From Clostridium akagii DSM 12554 (GTDB lineage Bacteria > Bacillota > Clostridia > Clostridiales > Clostridiaceae): a stretch of 64,000 nt of DNA. Where the stretch lies: positions 1 to 64,000 of the forward strand of contig NZ_JMLK01000017.1 in the NCBI RefSeq assembly GCF_000686725.1. Direction: 5' to 3'. Shown here in pieces: positions 7,907 through 16,633 of this stretch. The notes below the pieces were generated by a model. The model was not told the DNA's origin, ran no database searches, and worked only from the letters and a program-made list of their open reading frames with translations. Both the position numbers and the translations under genes were made by a program. How positions within the stretch are numbered: position 1 is the stretch's first letter; the number at the start of each line of letters is the position of its first letter.

Positions 7907-9223
7907 ATGAAGCTTTGGGGCGGAAGATTCGAAAATTCAGAAAGTAAGCTTATGGAGGATTTTAATAGTTCTTTAAGCTTTGACAAAACCTTATATCATG
8001 AAGATATTATAGGTAGTATAGCACACGTAAAGATGCTAGAAAAATGCCATATATTAGATAAAGATGATGTAAATAAAATAATTGAAGGACTAAATGCAAT
8101 ACTTATTGATATAGAAAATGGAAAACTTGAAATCAATGGAGATTATGAGGATATCCACAGCTTTGTGGAAGTTAACTTAATTGACAGAATAGGCGATGCA
8201 GGGAAAAAAATGCATACTGCTAGAAGTAGAAATGATCAAGTTGCATTGGACATGAGATTATATTCTAAGAATATGGCGAAAGAGGTAGTAGAAAATTTAC
8301 ACGAGCTACTAAAAACAATAAAAAAAATAGGTGAAGAAAATAACTATATTATGCCAGGTTACACTCACATGCAAAGAGCTCAAGTAGTTACTTTTAAACA
8401 TCATATGATGGCTTATTTTAGTATGTTCACAAGAGATGTAGCACGAATAGAAAATGCTATGGAAATTATGGATTTTAGTCCACTTGGTTGCTGCGCACTT
8501 GCTGGTACTACTTATAAAACAGATAGAAAATATACGGCTAGTGAGCTTGGATTTAGTGGAGTAGCTGATAACTTTCTAGATGGAGTAAGTGATAGAGATT
8601 ATTTGATAGAGCTTATGTCTGATTTCTCAATGATTATGATGCATCTAAGCAGGCTAAGTGAAGAATTAATAATTTGGAGTACTAAAGAGTTTGATTTTAT
8701 ACAAATAAGCGATGAGTTTTCAACTGGAAGCAGTATTATGCCTCAGAAGAAAAACCCAGATGCGGCTGAACTTATAAGAGGCAAGACAGGACGAGTATAT
8801 GGTAGCCTTATGTCGCTTTTAACAACTATGAAGGGAATACCCCTTGCATACAACAAAGACATGCAGGAAGATAAGGAATGCTTCTTTAATGCACTAAATA
8901 CTTCCCTTAGTTGCATTAAAGTAATGAATGGCATGCTTGGAACAATAAAAGTTAAAAAAGAATCTATGCTTAAAGCTGTAAAACATGGATTTCTAAATGC
9001 CACTGAAGCAGCAGACTATTTAGTTAATAAGGGCATGGCATTTAGAGATGCACATGGAGTTATTGGCGAAATTGTATTGAAGTGTGAAAGTGATAATAAA
9101 TCAATAGAAGAACTTACAATAGATGACCTTAAAGGATTTAGCAAACTTTTTGGTGAGGATATATATGAGTTCATTGATTATGAAAACACATTGAGTCGCG
9201 GAATAAAAAAAGAAATGAAATAG
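7907..9223 (+). CDS. argH: Argininosuccinate lyase
   Basis: The enzyme cleaves argininosuccinate to arginine and fumarate. It has 438 residues and starts with the typical KLWGGRF. The fumarase/aspartase superfamily signature GSSIMPQKKNPD is intact, as are HTARSRNDQ and GYTHMQRAQ. It follows argG by 2 nt and is closed by a terminator. No other arg genes are in the window, so citrulline must come from genes elsewhere or from uptake. Confidence 0.97.
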   Translation: MKLWGGRFENSESKLMEDFNSSLSFDKTLYHEDIIGSIAHVKMLEKCHILDKDDVNKIIEGLNAILIDIENGKLEINGDYEDIHSFVEVNLIDRIGDAGKKMHTARSRNDQVALDMRLYSKNMAKEVVENLHELLKTIKKIGEENNYIMPGYTHMQRAQVVTFKHHMMAYFSMFTRDVARIENAMEIMDFSPLGCCALAGTTYKTDRKYTASELGFSGVADNFLDGVSDRDYLIELMSDFSMIMMHLSRLSEELIIWSTKEFDFIQISDEFSTGSSIMPQKKNPDAAELIRGKTGRVYGSLMSLLTTMKGIPLAYNKDMQEDKECFFNALNTSLSCIKVMNGMLGTIKVKKESMLKAVKHGFLNATEAADYLVNKGMAFRDAHGVIGEIVLKCESDNKSIEELTIDDLKGFSKLFGEDIYEFIDYENTLSRGIKKEMK

Positions 9224-9224
9224 A

Positions 9225-9260
9225 AGAGAGCGGGAGTTTTATTATCCCGCTCTCTTTTTG
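9225..9260 (+). terminator. Rho-independent terminator of the argGH operon
   Basis: AGAGAGCGGGA (9225-9235) pairs with TCCCGCTCTCT (9245-9255), followed by a T run. The hairpin is GC-rich for this genome. Confidence 0.95.
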
Positions 9261-9415
9261 CATTAAAAAATAACATAATGAACAGAGAATTATAATAAAA
9301 ATATAAAATCTACTTTATAAATTAACAACAAGTGATGTAAAATAGATTTATAGTAGCTAGAGAATATGCGAAATATTATTATGATTTTCATAAAATTCAA
9401 AGGGGGATAATAAAC

Positions 9416-11152
9416 ATGGTAAAAGATTTTTCACTTAGTAATGATAATGCAATGATTAATTTTACAGTAAAATATTGTACTACACATGAAGAGTTACTCA
9501 CAAGTAATGGATTTAAAAAGGTTACTTTGGCATATTTAAAGACTCTTGAGAAAAGAAGGTCTAATATATACAAATATATCAGTGAGCTTAAGGCAAGCAG
9601 TGACAATAAAGAGATAACTGAAAATATAATTAATTTTTTAAAACTTCTCACCATTATGGATGAAAAATCTATTATTAATGTGAATTATAAATACAAAAGT
9701 ATATTTCAAGATAAAGATATTCTTATGAATTTTGTTGAAGGTATGTACGGATTTTGGAGAAAACTTGAAAGGTATACTCTCATAGAAAATAGAGGTGTAA
9801 ATGAAGGGATTGGAAATCTAAGTTTTTTAGATGCTAGCAACAGATTTTCAAACCTTGTATTATCTACATACAGAAAAATTGAAGAAAATATAGAAGGGCG
9901 CAAACCTAATGTATATAGGCAATTACCTGCTGGTGGAAATGTAGGAGTAATAGTCAATAATATAAAATGGAATCTTTTTGATGAATATATTTGTCTTAAA
10001 GGAATTCATTTTATTGATTCTGTTTTAATCGATCCACCCTTTATAATATACCCTAAAAAGAATACAAGAGATGGATTATTTAGTGAAGTTTATAGCAATC
10101 CATTAAAGGGATGTTCCATAGAAAAAGAACATTGGTATTGTATGCCAGTTAAGGTGGGAGAACTTTTGGCATTTATATATTTTCATAGGGACTTTATGGG
10201 CCATGGTATAGCCTTATGCAATTTGTTTGAAATGGCAAGAGGAGAGGAATATGAAAATAAAAAACCTGATATAGTTTATGTATTTGGAGCAAAAGACAAT
10301 GATGATAAAGTGAAAACAGTTTTTTATGATGATACTAAAAATGACATAATGCTAGGTTATATTAGTTATGGTGAGGAAATTGATTATTTTGGATACATGA
10401 AAAAGATGACATTAACTCTCCATAATCTGATAATGATAAAGAGAGGATATTTACCAATCCATGGTGCTATGGTGAATATTATAACTAAAAATGGTAAAGA
10501 GTCCAATATAATTATAATGGGTGATAGTGGGGCAGGAAAATCTGAGAGCCTTGAAGCTTTTAGAGAATTAAGTGAAGATTATATAAGCGATATGACTATA
10601 ATATTTGATGATATGGGTGTGGTTAAACTTAATGGGGATGATAAACCTTTAGGCTTTGGAACAGAGATAGGTGCCTTTGTAAGACTGGATGATTTGGATC
10701 CTGGATATGCTTTTAGAGAAATTGATAGAAGTATATTTATGAATCCAGATAAAATTAATGCAAGATTGGTTATGCCTGTGGCAACATATAATGATATAAG
10801 AAAGGGATATCCAATAGATTTATTTTTGTATGCAAATAATTATGATGACGGAGAAAAGCTAGAATTTTTTTCCAGTCAAGCGCAGGCTTTACCAACGTTT
10901 AGAAATGGGGCCAGAATTGCAAAGGGAACAACTACGGAGAAGGGGCTAGTTAACACCTATTTTGCAAATCCCTTTGGACCTGTACAAAAAAAAGAAGAAA
11001 CAGATAAACTTTTAGTAGAATATTTCAGTAAATTTGAGAGCACTGGGGTTAAAATAGGACAATTAAGAACCTGTCTTGGACTAAAGGGAAAAGAAAAAAA
11101 CGGGCCGATGGAGGCTGCTAAAAAGTTACTCGAGGTTGTAAAATCCATATAA
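9416..11152 (+). CDS. PEP carboxykinase-like P-loop protein
   Basis: A 578-residue protein. The C-terminal half has the Walker A motif GDSGAGKSES near residue 369. Downstream, FFSSQAQALPTFRNGARIAK and GTTTEKGLVNTYFANPFGP align in order with the C-terminal segment of ATP-type PEP carboxykinases (the GTxxGxxEPxxTFSxxFGxPF region). The N-terminal 350 residues are divergent. I therefore place it in the PEP carboxykinase fold superfamily, but the substrate is uncertain; a non-canonical carboxykinase or a kinase is possible. AAAGGGGGATAA lies before the ATG. It is monocistronic between two terminators. Confidence 0.6.
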   Translation: MVKDFSLSNDNAMINFTVKYCTTHEELLTSNGFKKVTLAYLKTLEKRRSNIYKYISELKASSDNKEITENIINFLKLLTIMDEKSIINVNYKYKSIFQDKDILMNFVEGMYGFWRKLERYTLIENRGVNEGIGNLSFLDASNRFSNLVLSTYRKIEENIEGRKPNVYRQLPAGGNVGVIVNNIKWNLFDEYICLKGIHFIDSVLIDPPFIIYPKKNTRDGLFSEVYSNPLKGCSIEKEHWYCMPVKVGELLAFIYFHRDFMGHGIALCNLFEMARGEEYENKKPDIVYVFGAKDNDDKVKTVFYDDTKNDIMLGYISYGEEIDYFGYMKKMTLTLHNLIMIKRGYLPIHGAMVNIITKNGKESNIIIMGDSGAGKSESLEAFRELSEDYISDMTIIFDDMGVVKLNGDDKPLGFGTEIGAFVRLDDLDPGYAFREIDRSIFMNPDKINARLVMPVATYNDIRKGYPIDLFLYANNYDDGEKLEFFSSQAQALPTFRNGARIAKGTTTEKGLVNTYFANPFGPVQKKEETDKLLVEYFSKFESTGVKIGQLRTCLGLKGKEKNGPMEAAKKLLEVVKSI

Positions 11153-11163
11153 TCTATTGTAGC

Positions 11164-11198
11164 AAAAATAAAGTCCAACATTGTTGGGCTTTATTTTT
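11164..11198. terminator. Bidirectional terminator between convergent genes
   Basis: AAAAATAAAG-T-CCAACA pairs with TGTTGG-G-CTTTATTTTT. The A-run on one side and T-run on the other let it act for the PEPCK-like gene (+) and the DUF378 gene (-). Confidence 0.9.
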
Positions 11199-11203
11199 GT
11201 AAA

Positions 11204-11419
11204 TTATCTTTCTCTTTCTACTGTGTGATCCCTGTCTCTTCCGAAAAAAGAAATACCATATAAACCGGCTATACCAACTAATGCATATATGATTCTAGTA
11301 AAAGTTGACATAGTACCAAATATTGCAGCAACTAAATCAAATTGGAAAAAACCAATTAAACCCCAGTTTATAGCACCAATAATAATTAAAACAAGTGTAA
11401 TGATATCCAAGCTTTTCAT
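11204..11419 (-). CDS. DUF378 family small membrane protein (YuzA-like)
   Basis: A 71-residue protein with two membrane segments. It opens with the DUF378 pattern LVIIGAINWGLIGFF-like (here LIIIGAINWGLIGFFQFDLV) and continues with IYALVGIAGLYGI. The charged tail RDRDHTVERER is cytosolic. The function of the family is unknown. AAGGAGATGGGC-like ribosome site on the minus strand. It is convergent with the preceding gene and apparently monocistronic. Confidence 0.88.
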   Translation of the reverse strand: MKSLDIITLVLIIIGAINWGLIGFFQFDLVAAIFGTMSTFTRIIYALVGIAGLYGISFFGRDRDHTVERER

Positions 11420-11503
11420 AAAAGCCCATCTCCTTTATTGAAATTTACAACTCTATTATGTGTAGTTTTCAATAAATTATAACAAGACTATTAAAAGTTT
11501 TAA

Positions 11504-11968
11504 TTAAAATTGTATATTTCGATCAATTGGTTGAGATAGTGATATAAAAGTACTAGTCCTTTGAACGCCTTCAATGACCTGTATTTTATTCATAAGTAAC
11601 TCTTGTAAATCTGCAATGCTTTTACAAATCACTTTTGCGAAAAGTGAATAATCACCTGTAGTGTAATGAAGCTCAACTATTTCATTTATGGTTTTCAGTT
11701 TTTCAAGAACTCCATTGTAGGAAATAGCCTTGTCTAAAAATATGCCGATGAAGCAACAAACATCATAACCAAGCTTAGAATTATCTATGATCAACTTAGT
11801 ACCTTTGATAATCCCTAAATCTTCCATCTTTTTCATTCTTACATGGATTGTACCACCACTTACGTGACACATCCGGGCTATTTCAAGATAAGGCGTTCTA
11901 GAATTTTTAACCAAGATATCCAAAATCTGAATATCTAGTTCATCTAAACCACTAATATTAATATTCAT
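11504..11968 (-). CDS. Lrp/AsnC-family transcriptional regulator
   Basis: A 154-residue protein. An N-terminal winged helix-turn-helix (LDELDIQILDILVKNSRTPY, then IARMCHVSGGTIHVRMKKME) is followed by the RAM ligand-binding domain with VELHYTTGDYSLFAKV. This is the standard two-domain Lrp layout. Such proteins sense amino acids and often regulate their own gene. Its upstream region holds the palindrome ATTTGCAAAT within TTGCAAATATCTA, shared with the citrate synthase promoter, so I infer autoregulation plus control of 2-oxoglutarate/glutamate synthesis. Confidence 0.92.
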   Translation of the reverse strand: MNINISGLDELDIQILDILVKNSRTPYLEIARMCHVSGGTIHVRMKKMEDLGIIKGTKLIIDNSKLGYDVCCFIGIFLDKAISYNGVLEKLKTINEIVELHYTTGDYSLFAKVICKSIADLQELLMNKIQVIEGVQRTSTFISLSQPIDRNIQF

Positions 11969-12064
11969 TCAAATCAACTCCTATGTATGCCAATCAATAA
12001 TATTATACCAAATTTATTGCCAGTTTATCAAAGCAAATTTGAAAAAAAATATACGAGTTTCACA

Positions 12065-12074
12065 ATTTGCAAAT
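12065..12074. promoter_or_regulatory. Palindrome ATTTGCAAAT upstream of the Lrp/AsnC gene
   Basis: This 10-bp palindrome lies about 97 bp upstream of the regulator's start codon, in the gap shared with the divergent exonuclease gene. It is embedded in TTGCAAATATCTA (12067-12079), identical to 3817-3829 before the citrate synthase operon. It is a candidate operator for the regulator. Confidence 0.45.
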
Positions 12075-12244
12075 ATCTAAGCTATATATTGATATATTGA
12101 TAATAATTACAGGATATATTACTATTATTACACTTTTCACATAAAAAATATACAGCGAATTTTAAAATAATTGTCCTAGTTTCAAAAAAATTAAAAATGT
12201 TGTATACTTTTTAGTGTGAAAAAAAATAATTTGGGGGATTTTTA

Positions 12245-13045
12245 ATGGTAGTAATTGAAAGAGATTCAGAATTAATTTTAAATAAAGATATGATAAATAA
12301 ATATGAAATGGGAAGCATTGCATATTTTGACATTGAAACCACGGGTTTTGATAAACATGAAAATATAATAATGTTAATCTCATTAGGTTCATTTACAGAT
12401 GAAAATAATTTTAGAATAAAACAGTATTATGCAGAAGAAAAATCCGACGAAAAATATGTGTTAGAAGCATTTATGGAAGACTTAAAAGGATATGATAGAT
12501 GGTGTTCATATAATGGAAAAGCATTCGATGAACCTTTTATAAATAATAGAATGATCATAAACGGTATAGAAAACTTTATAGCACCATCAGAACATGTTGA
12601 TCTTTATAGAATGATAAAGCCATACTATAAACAACTTGGACTAGCTAGATGTAATCTTAAAACTGTAGAGCAATATATTGGTATAAATAGACTGGACAAA
12701 ATTGATGGTGGGAAAAGTGTAGAATTATACATGGATTATCTAAGGTCAAAGTCAGAAAAATTAAGGGATGTAATAATGCTTCATAATTATGAAGATGTGC
12801 TAAATCTCCCTAAAATATTTAAAGTCGTGTTTAAAATAGAAACTGGATCTGATTTTGCTAGGGAAGATGGTATAACTGAAAAACAATTAAGTTATCTAAA
12901 ATATTTACTTGATAAAAATAATATAACTTTGGAAATAGATTATAACAAGGTTTCTAAAAAAATAGCAAGTAAAATTATTGATAGTTTAATTAAGGGAAGT
13001 TGTGATGAAAAAAATTTATTACAAATGATTGCTACAAACTACTAA
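12245..13045 (+). CDS. Ribonuclease H-like DEDD exonuclease (YprB type)
   Basis: A 266-residue protein with an RNase H fold of the DnaQ-like DEDD group. FDIETTG (near residue 28) supplies the first Asp and Glu, YNGKAFDEPF the second Asp, and LHNYEDV the last Asp. Between them a predicted helix carries DLYRMIKPYYK. The family resembles the YprB-type nuclease domain of Bacillus; the cellular substrate is unknown. GGGGGA precedes the ATG. It is divergent from the Lrp regulator. A second, more divergent paralogue sits at 33767-34492 in the pilus locus. Confidence 0.82.
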   Translation: MVVIERDSELILNKDMINKYEMGSIAYFDIETTGFDKHENIIMLISLGSFTDENNFRIKQYYAEEKSDEKYVLEAFMEDLKGYDRWCSYNGKAFDEPFINNRMIINGIENFIAPSEHVDLYRMIKPYYKQLGLARCNLKTVEQYIGINRLDKIDGGKSVELYMDYLRSKSEKLRDVIMLHNYEDVLNLPKIFKVVFKIETGSDFAREDGITEKQLSYLKYLLDKNNITLEIDYNKVSKKIASKIIDSLIKGSCDEKNLLQMIATNY

Positions 13046-13109
13046 ATCATAATATATTTCGATTTATTATGCCACAGGGATGTTATAATAATATAGAGGA
13101 AGTGATCTT

Positions 13110-13490
13110 ATGAAAGTTAAAGAGCTTATGAACACAAAATATTTTTATGTAAATGAGGATAAAACTTTAAAAAGTGCGCTTGAACTTATGAATACTAATG
13201 GGATAAATGGTGTACCTGTTGTAAATGATAATTTGAATTTAGTTGGAATGGTAGTAAAGGCGGATATATACAGGTTTTTAGTTGAAGAAGGTCACTATGA
13301 TACTTATTCAGTAAAGTCAGTTATGTCTGATAAAGTTATTAGTGCTAGTGGAGATGAAGAAGTTGAAGAAGCTGCTATCAGACTAAGAGAAAACGATATA
13401 TTGGCTTTGCCTGTGATTGAAAATAAAAAAGTTTTAGGTATTTTTGAACTTGAAGACGTTGTGGACTACTTTCTTAAAGCTAAGAGTTAA
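13110..13490 (+). CDS. Two-CBS-domain protein
   Basis: A 126-residue protein made of two CBS modules (about 1-60 and 66-124). The first has VKELMNTKYFYVNEDKTL and GVPVVNDNLNLVGMV; the second has VKSVMSDKVISAS and ALPVIENKKVLGIF. CBS pairs bind adenine nucleotides and act as energy or ligand sensors. This protein has no catalytic domain, so it is probably a free-standing regulatory subunit. GAGGAAGTGAT precedes the start. A 16-bp hairpin follows. Confidence 0.9.
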   Translation: MKVKELMNTKYFYVNEDKTLKSALELMNTNGINGVPVVNDNLNLVGMVVKADIYRFLVEEGHYDTYSVKSVMSDKVISASGDEEVEEAAIRLRENDILALPVIENKKVLGIFELEDVVDYFLKAKS

Positions 13491-13512
13491 GTAAGCAGTG
13501 GGAAAATCAATA

Positions 13513-13560
13513 AAAGTGATAAAAGTAGATTATTTCTATAAAGCTACTTTTATCTACTTT
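13513..13560 (+). terminator. Stem-loop after the CBS gene, weak terminator
   Basis: AAAGTGATAAAAGTAG (13513-13528) pairs, with one bulge, with CTACTTTTATCTACTTT (13544-13560). Only a short U-rich end lies inside the stem and no clear T run follows, so termination is plausible but not certain. Confidence 0.55.
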
Positions 13561-13687
13561 ATCTTGGGAAACTCATTGAACATGTTAATTTAATATTTTA
13601 TAATTTACAAAATATTATAAAATTATTATCAATATGATAATAAAGGCAGTTAATAAATGTTAATTATATGAAAATTACTAAAGTGCA

Positions 13688-13716
13688 TTGACTTTAAAAC
13701 CAACTAAACCTATAAT
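13688..13716 (+). promoter_or_regulatory. SigA-type promoter of the metQ riboswitch transcript
   Basis: TTGACT (13688-13693) and TATAAT (13711-13716) are spaced 17 nt apart, giving a start near 13723 and an 80-nt leader before the SAM-I aptamer. A perfect 16-bp palindrome (ATTCATTTAAATGAAT, 13781-13796) lies between promoter and aptamer. It may be a leader hairpin or a second operator. Confidence 0.8.
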
Positions 13717-13802
13717 TTAAATAAGAATTATAAATGTAACTAATATGTGCAGTGAAATTAAAAGATAACTACTGAAAAATATTCATTTAAATGAATTTTC
13801 AC

Positions 13803-13908
13803 TTTATCAAGAGAGGTGGAGGGACTGGCCCTTTGAAGCCCAACAACCAGTGCTGAATATTGTTCAGCATAATGGTGCTAATTCCTGCAGCTTAAGCTGA
13901 GAGATAAG
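13803..13908 (+). ncRNA. SAM-I riboswitch aptamer (S box)
   Basis: The conserved core is present in order: ATCAAGAGAGGTGGAGGGA, CTGGCCC, TGAAGCCCAACAACC, a variable hairpin with AATGGTGCTAATTCC, and GAGAGATAAG. P1 forms between TTTATC (13803-13808) and GATAAG (13903-13908). A terminator hairpin follows. S-adenosylmethionine binding should stabilise the aptamer and favour termination, switching off the downstream MetQ gene when methionine/SAM is plentiful. Confidence 0.96.
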
Positions 13909-13920
13909 AATAATGGTGGT

Positions 13921-13960
13921 ATAAATGCCCGGTTTTATTCTCGGACATTTATTTTTTTTT
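13921..13960 (+). terminator. SAM-I riboswitch expression-platform terminator
   Basis: AAATGCCCG (13923-13931) pairs with CGGACATTT (13942-13950), with one mismatch, followed by a run of T (13952-13960). It is positioned between the aptamer and the metQ ribosome site, as expected for transcriptional attenuation. Confidence 0.88.
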
Positions 13961-14034
13961 GAAGACATATAAATGCATATTACAGATCATTTAGACAAAA
14001 TATAAAATAAGCATAATTTAAGGGGGTTCTTTCA

Positions 14035-14844
14035 ATGAAAAAACATTTAGGAGTAATACTATTAGGACTAGTAACAATATTCGCCATAACAGGCTGTGGA
14101 GCAAGTAAAGCTAGCACTTCTAGTACAGACAAGAAAACTATAATAGTGGGTGCATCTCCAATTCCTCATGCTGAGATATTGGAAAAAGTAAAACCAATAC
14201 TTGCAAAAGAAGGATATACACTTAAGATACAGGTGTTTACCGACTATATTCAACCCAATGTAGCATTAAATGATGGAGAAATTGATGCGAATTTTTTTCA
14301 ACATATACCATACTTAAATACTTATAACAAGGAACATAAAACAGATTTAGTTTCTACTGTTAAAGTACACATTGAACCAATGGGCATATATTCAAAAAAA
14401 ATAAAGAGTTTAAAAGAACTTAAAGATGGTTCAAAAATTGCTATACCAAACGATGCTTCAAATGAGGCTAGAGCATTACAACTGCTACAAAAAGCAGGAC
14501 TTATTAAAGTTAAAAAAGTTGATTTACCAACGGTAAGTGATATTACTGAAAACAAAAAGAATTTTAAAATCACAGAACTTGATGCAGCACAACTTCCAAG
14601 GACACTTGATGATGTTGATATATCAGTTATAAATGCAAACTATGCACTTCAAGCAAATTTAAACCCAACAAAAGATGCATTATTTTTAGAAGCTAAGGAT
14701 TCACCTTATGCAAATATAATTGCAGTTAAAAAAGGAAATGAAAACAAACCTTATATTAAAGCTTTAGATAAAGCTATTAATTCTCCAGAAATCAAGAAAT
14801 TTATTGAAGATAAATACAAGGGAAGTATAGTTCCTGCATTTTAA
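14035..14844 (+). CDS. metQ: Methionine ABC transporter substrate-binding lipoprotein (MetQ/NlpA)
   Basis: A 269-residue NlpA-family lipoprotein. The signal peptide ends in the lipobox ITGC (Cys near 21). The mature part opens with IIVGASPIPHAEILE and contains FTDYIQPNVALNDGEIDANFFQHIPYL, characteristic of D/L-methionine binding proteins. The SAM-I riboswitch upstream confirms a methionine role. No metN or metI follows: the gene ends at a terminator and a different transcript begins. It must therefore serve a transporter encoded elsewhere. Confidence 0.94.
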   Translation: MKKHLGVILLGLVTIFAITGCGASKASTSSTDKKTIIVGASPIPHAEILEKVKPILAKEGYTLKIQVFTDYIQPNVALNDGEIDANFFQHIPYLNTYNKEHKTDLVSTVKVHIEPMGIYSKKIKSLKELKDGSKIAIPNDASNEARALQLLQKAGLIKVKKVDLPTVSDITENKKNFKITELDAAQLPRTLDDVDISVINANYALQANLNPTKDALFLEAKDSPYANIIAVKKGNENKPYIKALDKAINSPEIKKFIEDKYKGSIVPAF

Positions 14845-14874
14845 TAGCAGAGAAAATAACTAATGAAAAATTAA

Positions 14875-14933
14875 AATAAAAAGGATGTAAGTAGATTTGC
14901 TAGGACAAATGTATTTATATCCTTTTTATTTTG
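14875..14933 (+). terminator. Rho-independent terminator after metQ
   Basis: The long stem runs from 14875-14899 to 14906-14930, with AAAAAGGAT against ATCCTTTTT at its base and ATTTG/CAAAT at the loop. A U-rich end follows. It separates metQ from the next gene. Confidence 0.88.
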
Positions 14934-14986
14934 TTCGGATTTTATGTTAAGTTTAATTCACATAACAAAAATATTGGTAAAACATG

Positions 14987-15015
14987 TTTATATAAGCGGT
15001 GAAAAATGATATAAT
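14987..15015 (+). promoter_or_regulatory. Promoter for the O-antigen-ligase-like gene
   Basis: TTTATA and TATAAT (15010-15015) are spaced 17 nt apart, and the -10 is extended (TGATATAAT, 15007-15015). It lies about 40 nt before the proposed start at 15054. Confidence 0.6.
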
Positions 15016-15053
15016 CTGTTTATTGATGCGGAATTAAAGGGGAGGTAAGGAGA

Positions 15054-16490
15054 ATAGAAAAGGAAATTTATAAAAACAAACAAATTTTTGTTGCACTTAT
15101 ATTAACATGCATACTACCTGTAGTAGTTATGGATAATGCGGATTATTTTCAAAGTGGTATTAAAATATGCTTTTATGGTATTTATTTTATTTGTATGACG
15201 CTATTAATTTATTTAATATCCAAACAAGTTAACTACAAAGATATAATAAACTTTTATATAGCAGTAATTGCTGTATTTCTTCCTATTATAATAAAAACTC
15301 ACGGATTTGACGGAATGCTAAGCCCTAAGATAATTTATATGTATACATTTATAGCTATAATAATATTTATTTTACTTATAAAAACTAAAAAAATTCAAAA
15401 GAATAAAATCAAATTAGAAGATTATATTATTTTTGCATATTTTATATTAATTTTACTTTCCACCATTAATTCTATTTCTGTCACTAGATCAATAATGGGT
15501 AAAATATTCTGGTATGCGGGAACTCTAACACTTTTTTCCTATATAATATTATTCAAAATCACATCAGTTTACTACAAATTTTCTAGAATACATTTAATTA
15601 TGTTAGGAGTGACATCCTCCATAGTTTCAATAATTGGAATATCCCAATTCTACGGGCATAATTTGATTGGGAAAAACATCAATGAAGTTTATTCAACACT
15701 GGGTCAGCACAATTGGGTTGGTGCATATACTGTTATGGTTTTGCCGATATTTATTTTTGCCTATGTTTATTCAGAAAAAATTTATAAATATATTTTCCTA
15801 ATTGTTTCTGTTATAACATATATTTGTTTGTTATGTTCGTTTACTAGAGGATCATGGGTTGGCTTTATAATAATGATTTTATTAGGGTTTTGCTTGATAT
15901 TAAGATATCAAAAAAACTTGATAAAAAAATTTGCAACTATATTGAGCATATTACTGGTAGTTACAATTGTATTTAATGTGTCATCACATAACAGCATGTT
16001 TAATAGAGCTACTTCAATAGGGAATGATGCAAACTCACTGATTATTCATTCTGATAAATACGAGACTGCTGGCTCGGATAGAATTTATATATGGAAAAAG
16101 ACATTAGGTACAATTAAATATAATCCTATTTTAGGTAGTGGGCCTGATACGCTGGACCTGGAATTCAAAAAAATTTATGGATATTTTGTTTATGATGGAG
16201 GTGCAGATGGGTCTACAAAAGGTTCCATTGTTACTCAGGCGCATAATGAGTATTTGCACATTGCGGCTACTTTAGGAATACCTGCTTTAATAATATATAT
16301 AATATTTATAATAATCTTACTAAAAAAAGCATTTAGCAAAATAAAAAGCAACAGGATGTTAATTGCTTTAATATGTTCCGTAGTTGCGTATTTAGTCCAA
16401 GCATTTTTTAACAATAGTGTAGTTGCATTTGCACCAATGTACTGGATAATACTCGGAGTAATGCTTAAATTTTCATATGATGGTATATAA
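15054..16490 (+). CDS. O-antigen ligase/PglL-like (Wzy_C) membrane protein
   Basis: A polytopic protein of about 478 residues with ten or more membrane segments. The Wzy_C signature region includes LGQHNWVGAY, FTRGSWVGF, then GSGPDTLDLEF and TQAHNEYLHIAATLGIPAL. Members ligate polysaccharide to lipid A, or transfer lipid-linked glycan to pilin (PglL/TfpO). Standing just upstream of the pilus operon in a Gram-positive cell, pilin or surface-protein O-glycosylation is the better guess. The first ATG (15129) lacks a ribosome site. The open frame extends up to a codon ATA at 15054 lying 8 nt after GGAGG (15041-15045), which adds an N-terminal membrane segment. I take that as the true start. Confidence 0.78.
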   Translation: MEKEIYKNKQIFVALILTCILPVVVMDNADYFQSGIKICFYGIYFICMTLLIYLISKQVNYKDIINFYIAVIAVFLPIIIKTHGFDGMLSPKIIYMYTFIAIIIFILLIKTKKIQKNKIKLEDYIIFAYFILILLSTINSISVTRSIMGKIFWYAGTLTLFSYIILFKITSVYYKFSRIHLIMLGVTSSIVSIIGISQFYGHNLIGKNINEVYSTLGQHNWVGAYTVMVLPIFIFAYVYSEKIYKYIFLIVSVITYICLLCSFTRGSWVGFIIMILLGFCLILRYQKNLIKKFATILSILLVVTIVFNVSSHNSMFNRATSIGNDANSLIIHSDKYETAGSDRIYIWKKTLGTIKYNPILGSGPDTLDLEFKKIYGYFVYDGGADGSTKGSIVTQAHNEYLHIAATLGIPALIIYIIFIIILLKKAFSKIKSNRMLIALICSVVAYLVQAFFNNSVVAFAPMYWIILGVMLKFSYDGI

Positions 16491-16633
16491 ACCAATAAAA
16501 TCACACATTAAGTATTAAAAGTATAAATTCATTTAAATATAAGTAAATAAGACCCTTTTATATATTAAAAATTAAAATATAACTCGATTTTTAATTCAAG
16601 TTATAAAAAATATAGAAAAATATAGAAAATATG

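Noticed and set aside
12162-12392. 76-codon minus-strand ORF
   Set aside because: It is antisense to the start of the DEDD exonuclease gene, has a low-complexity Leu/Phe composition and no ribosome site.
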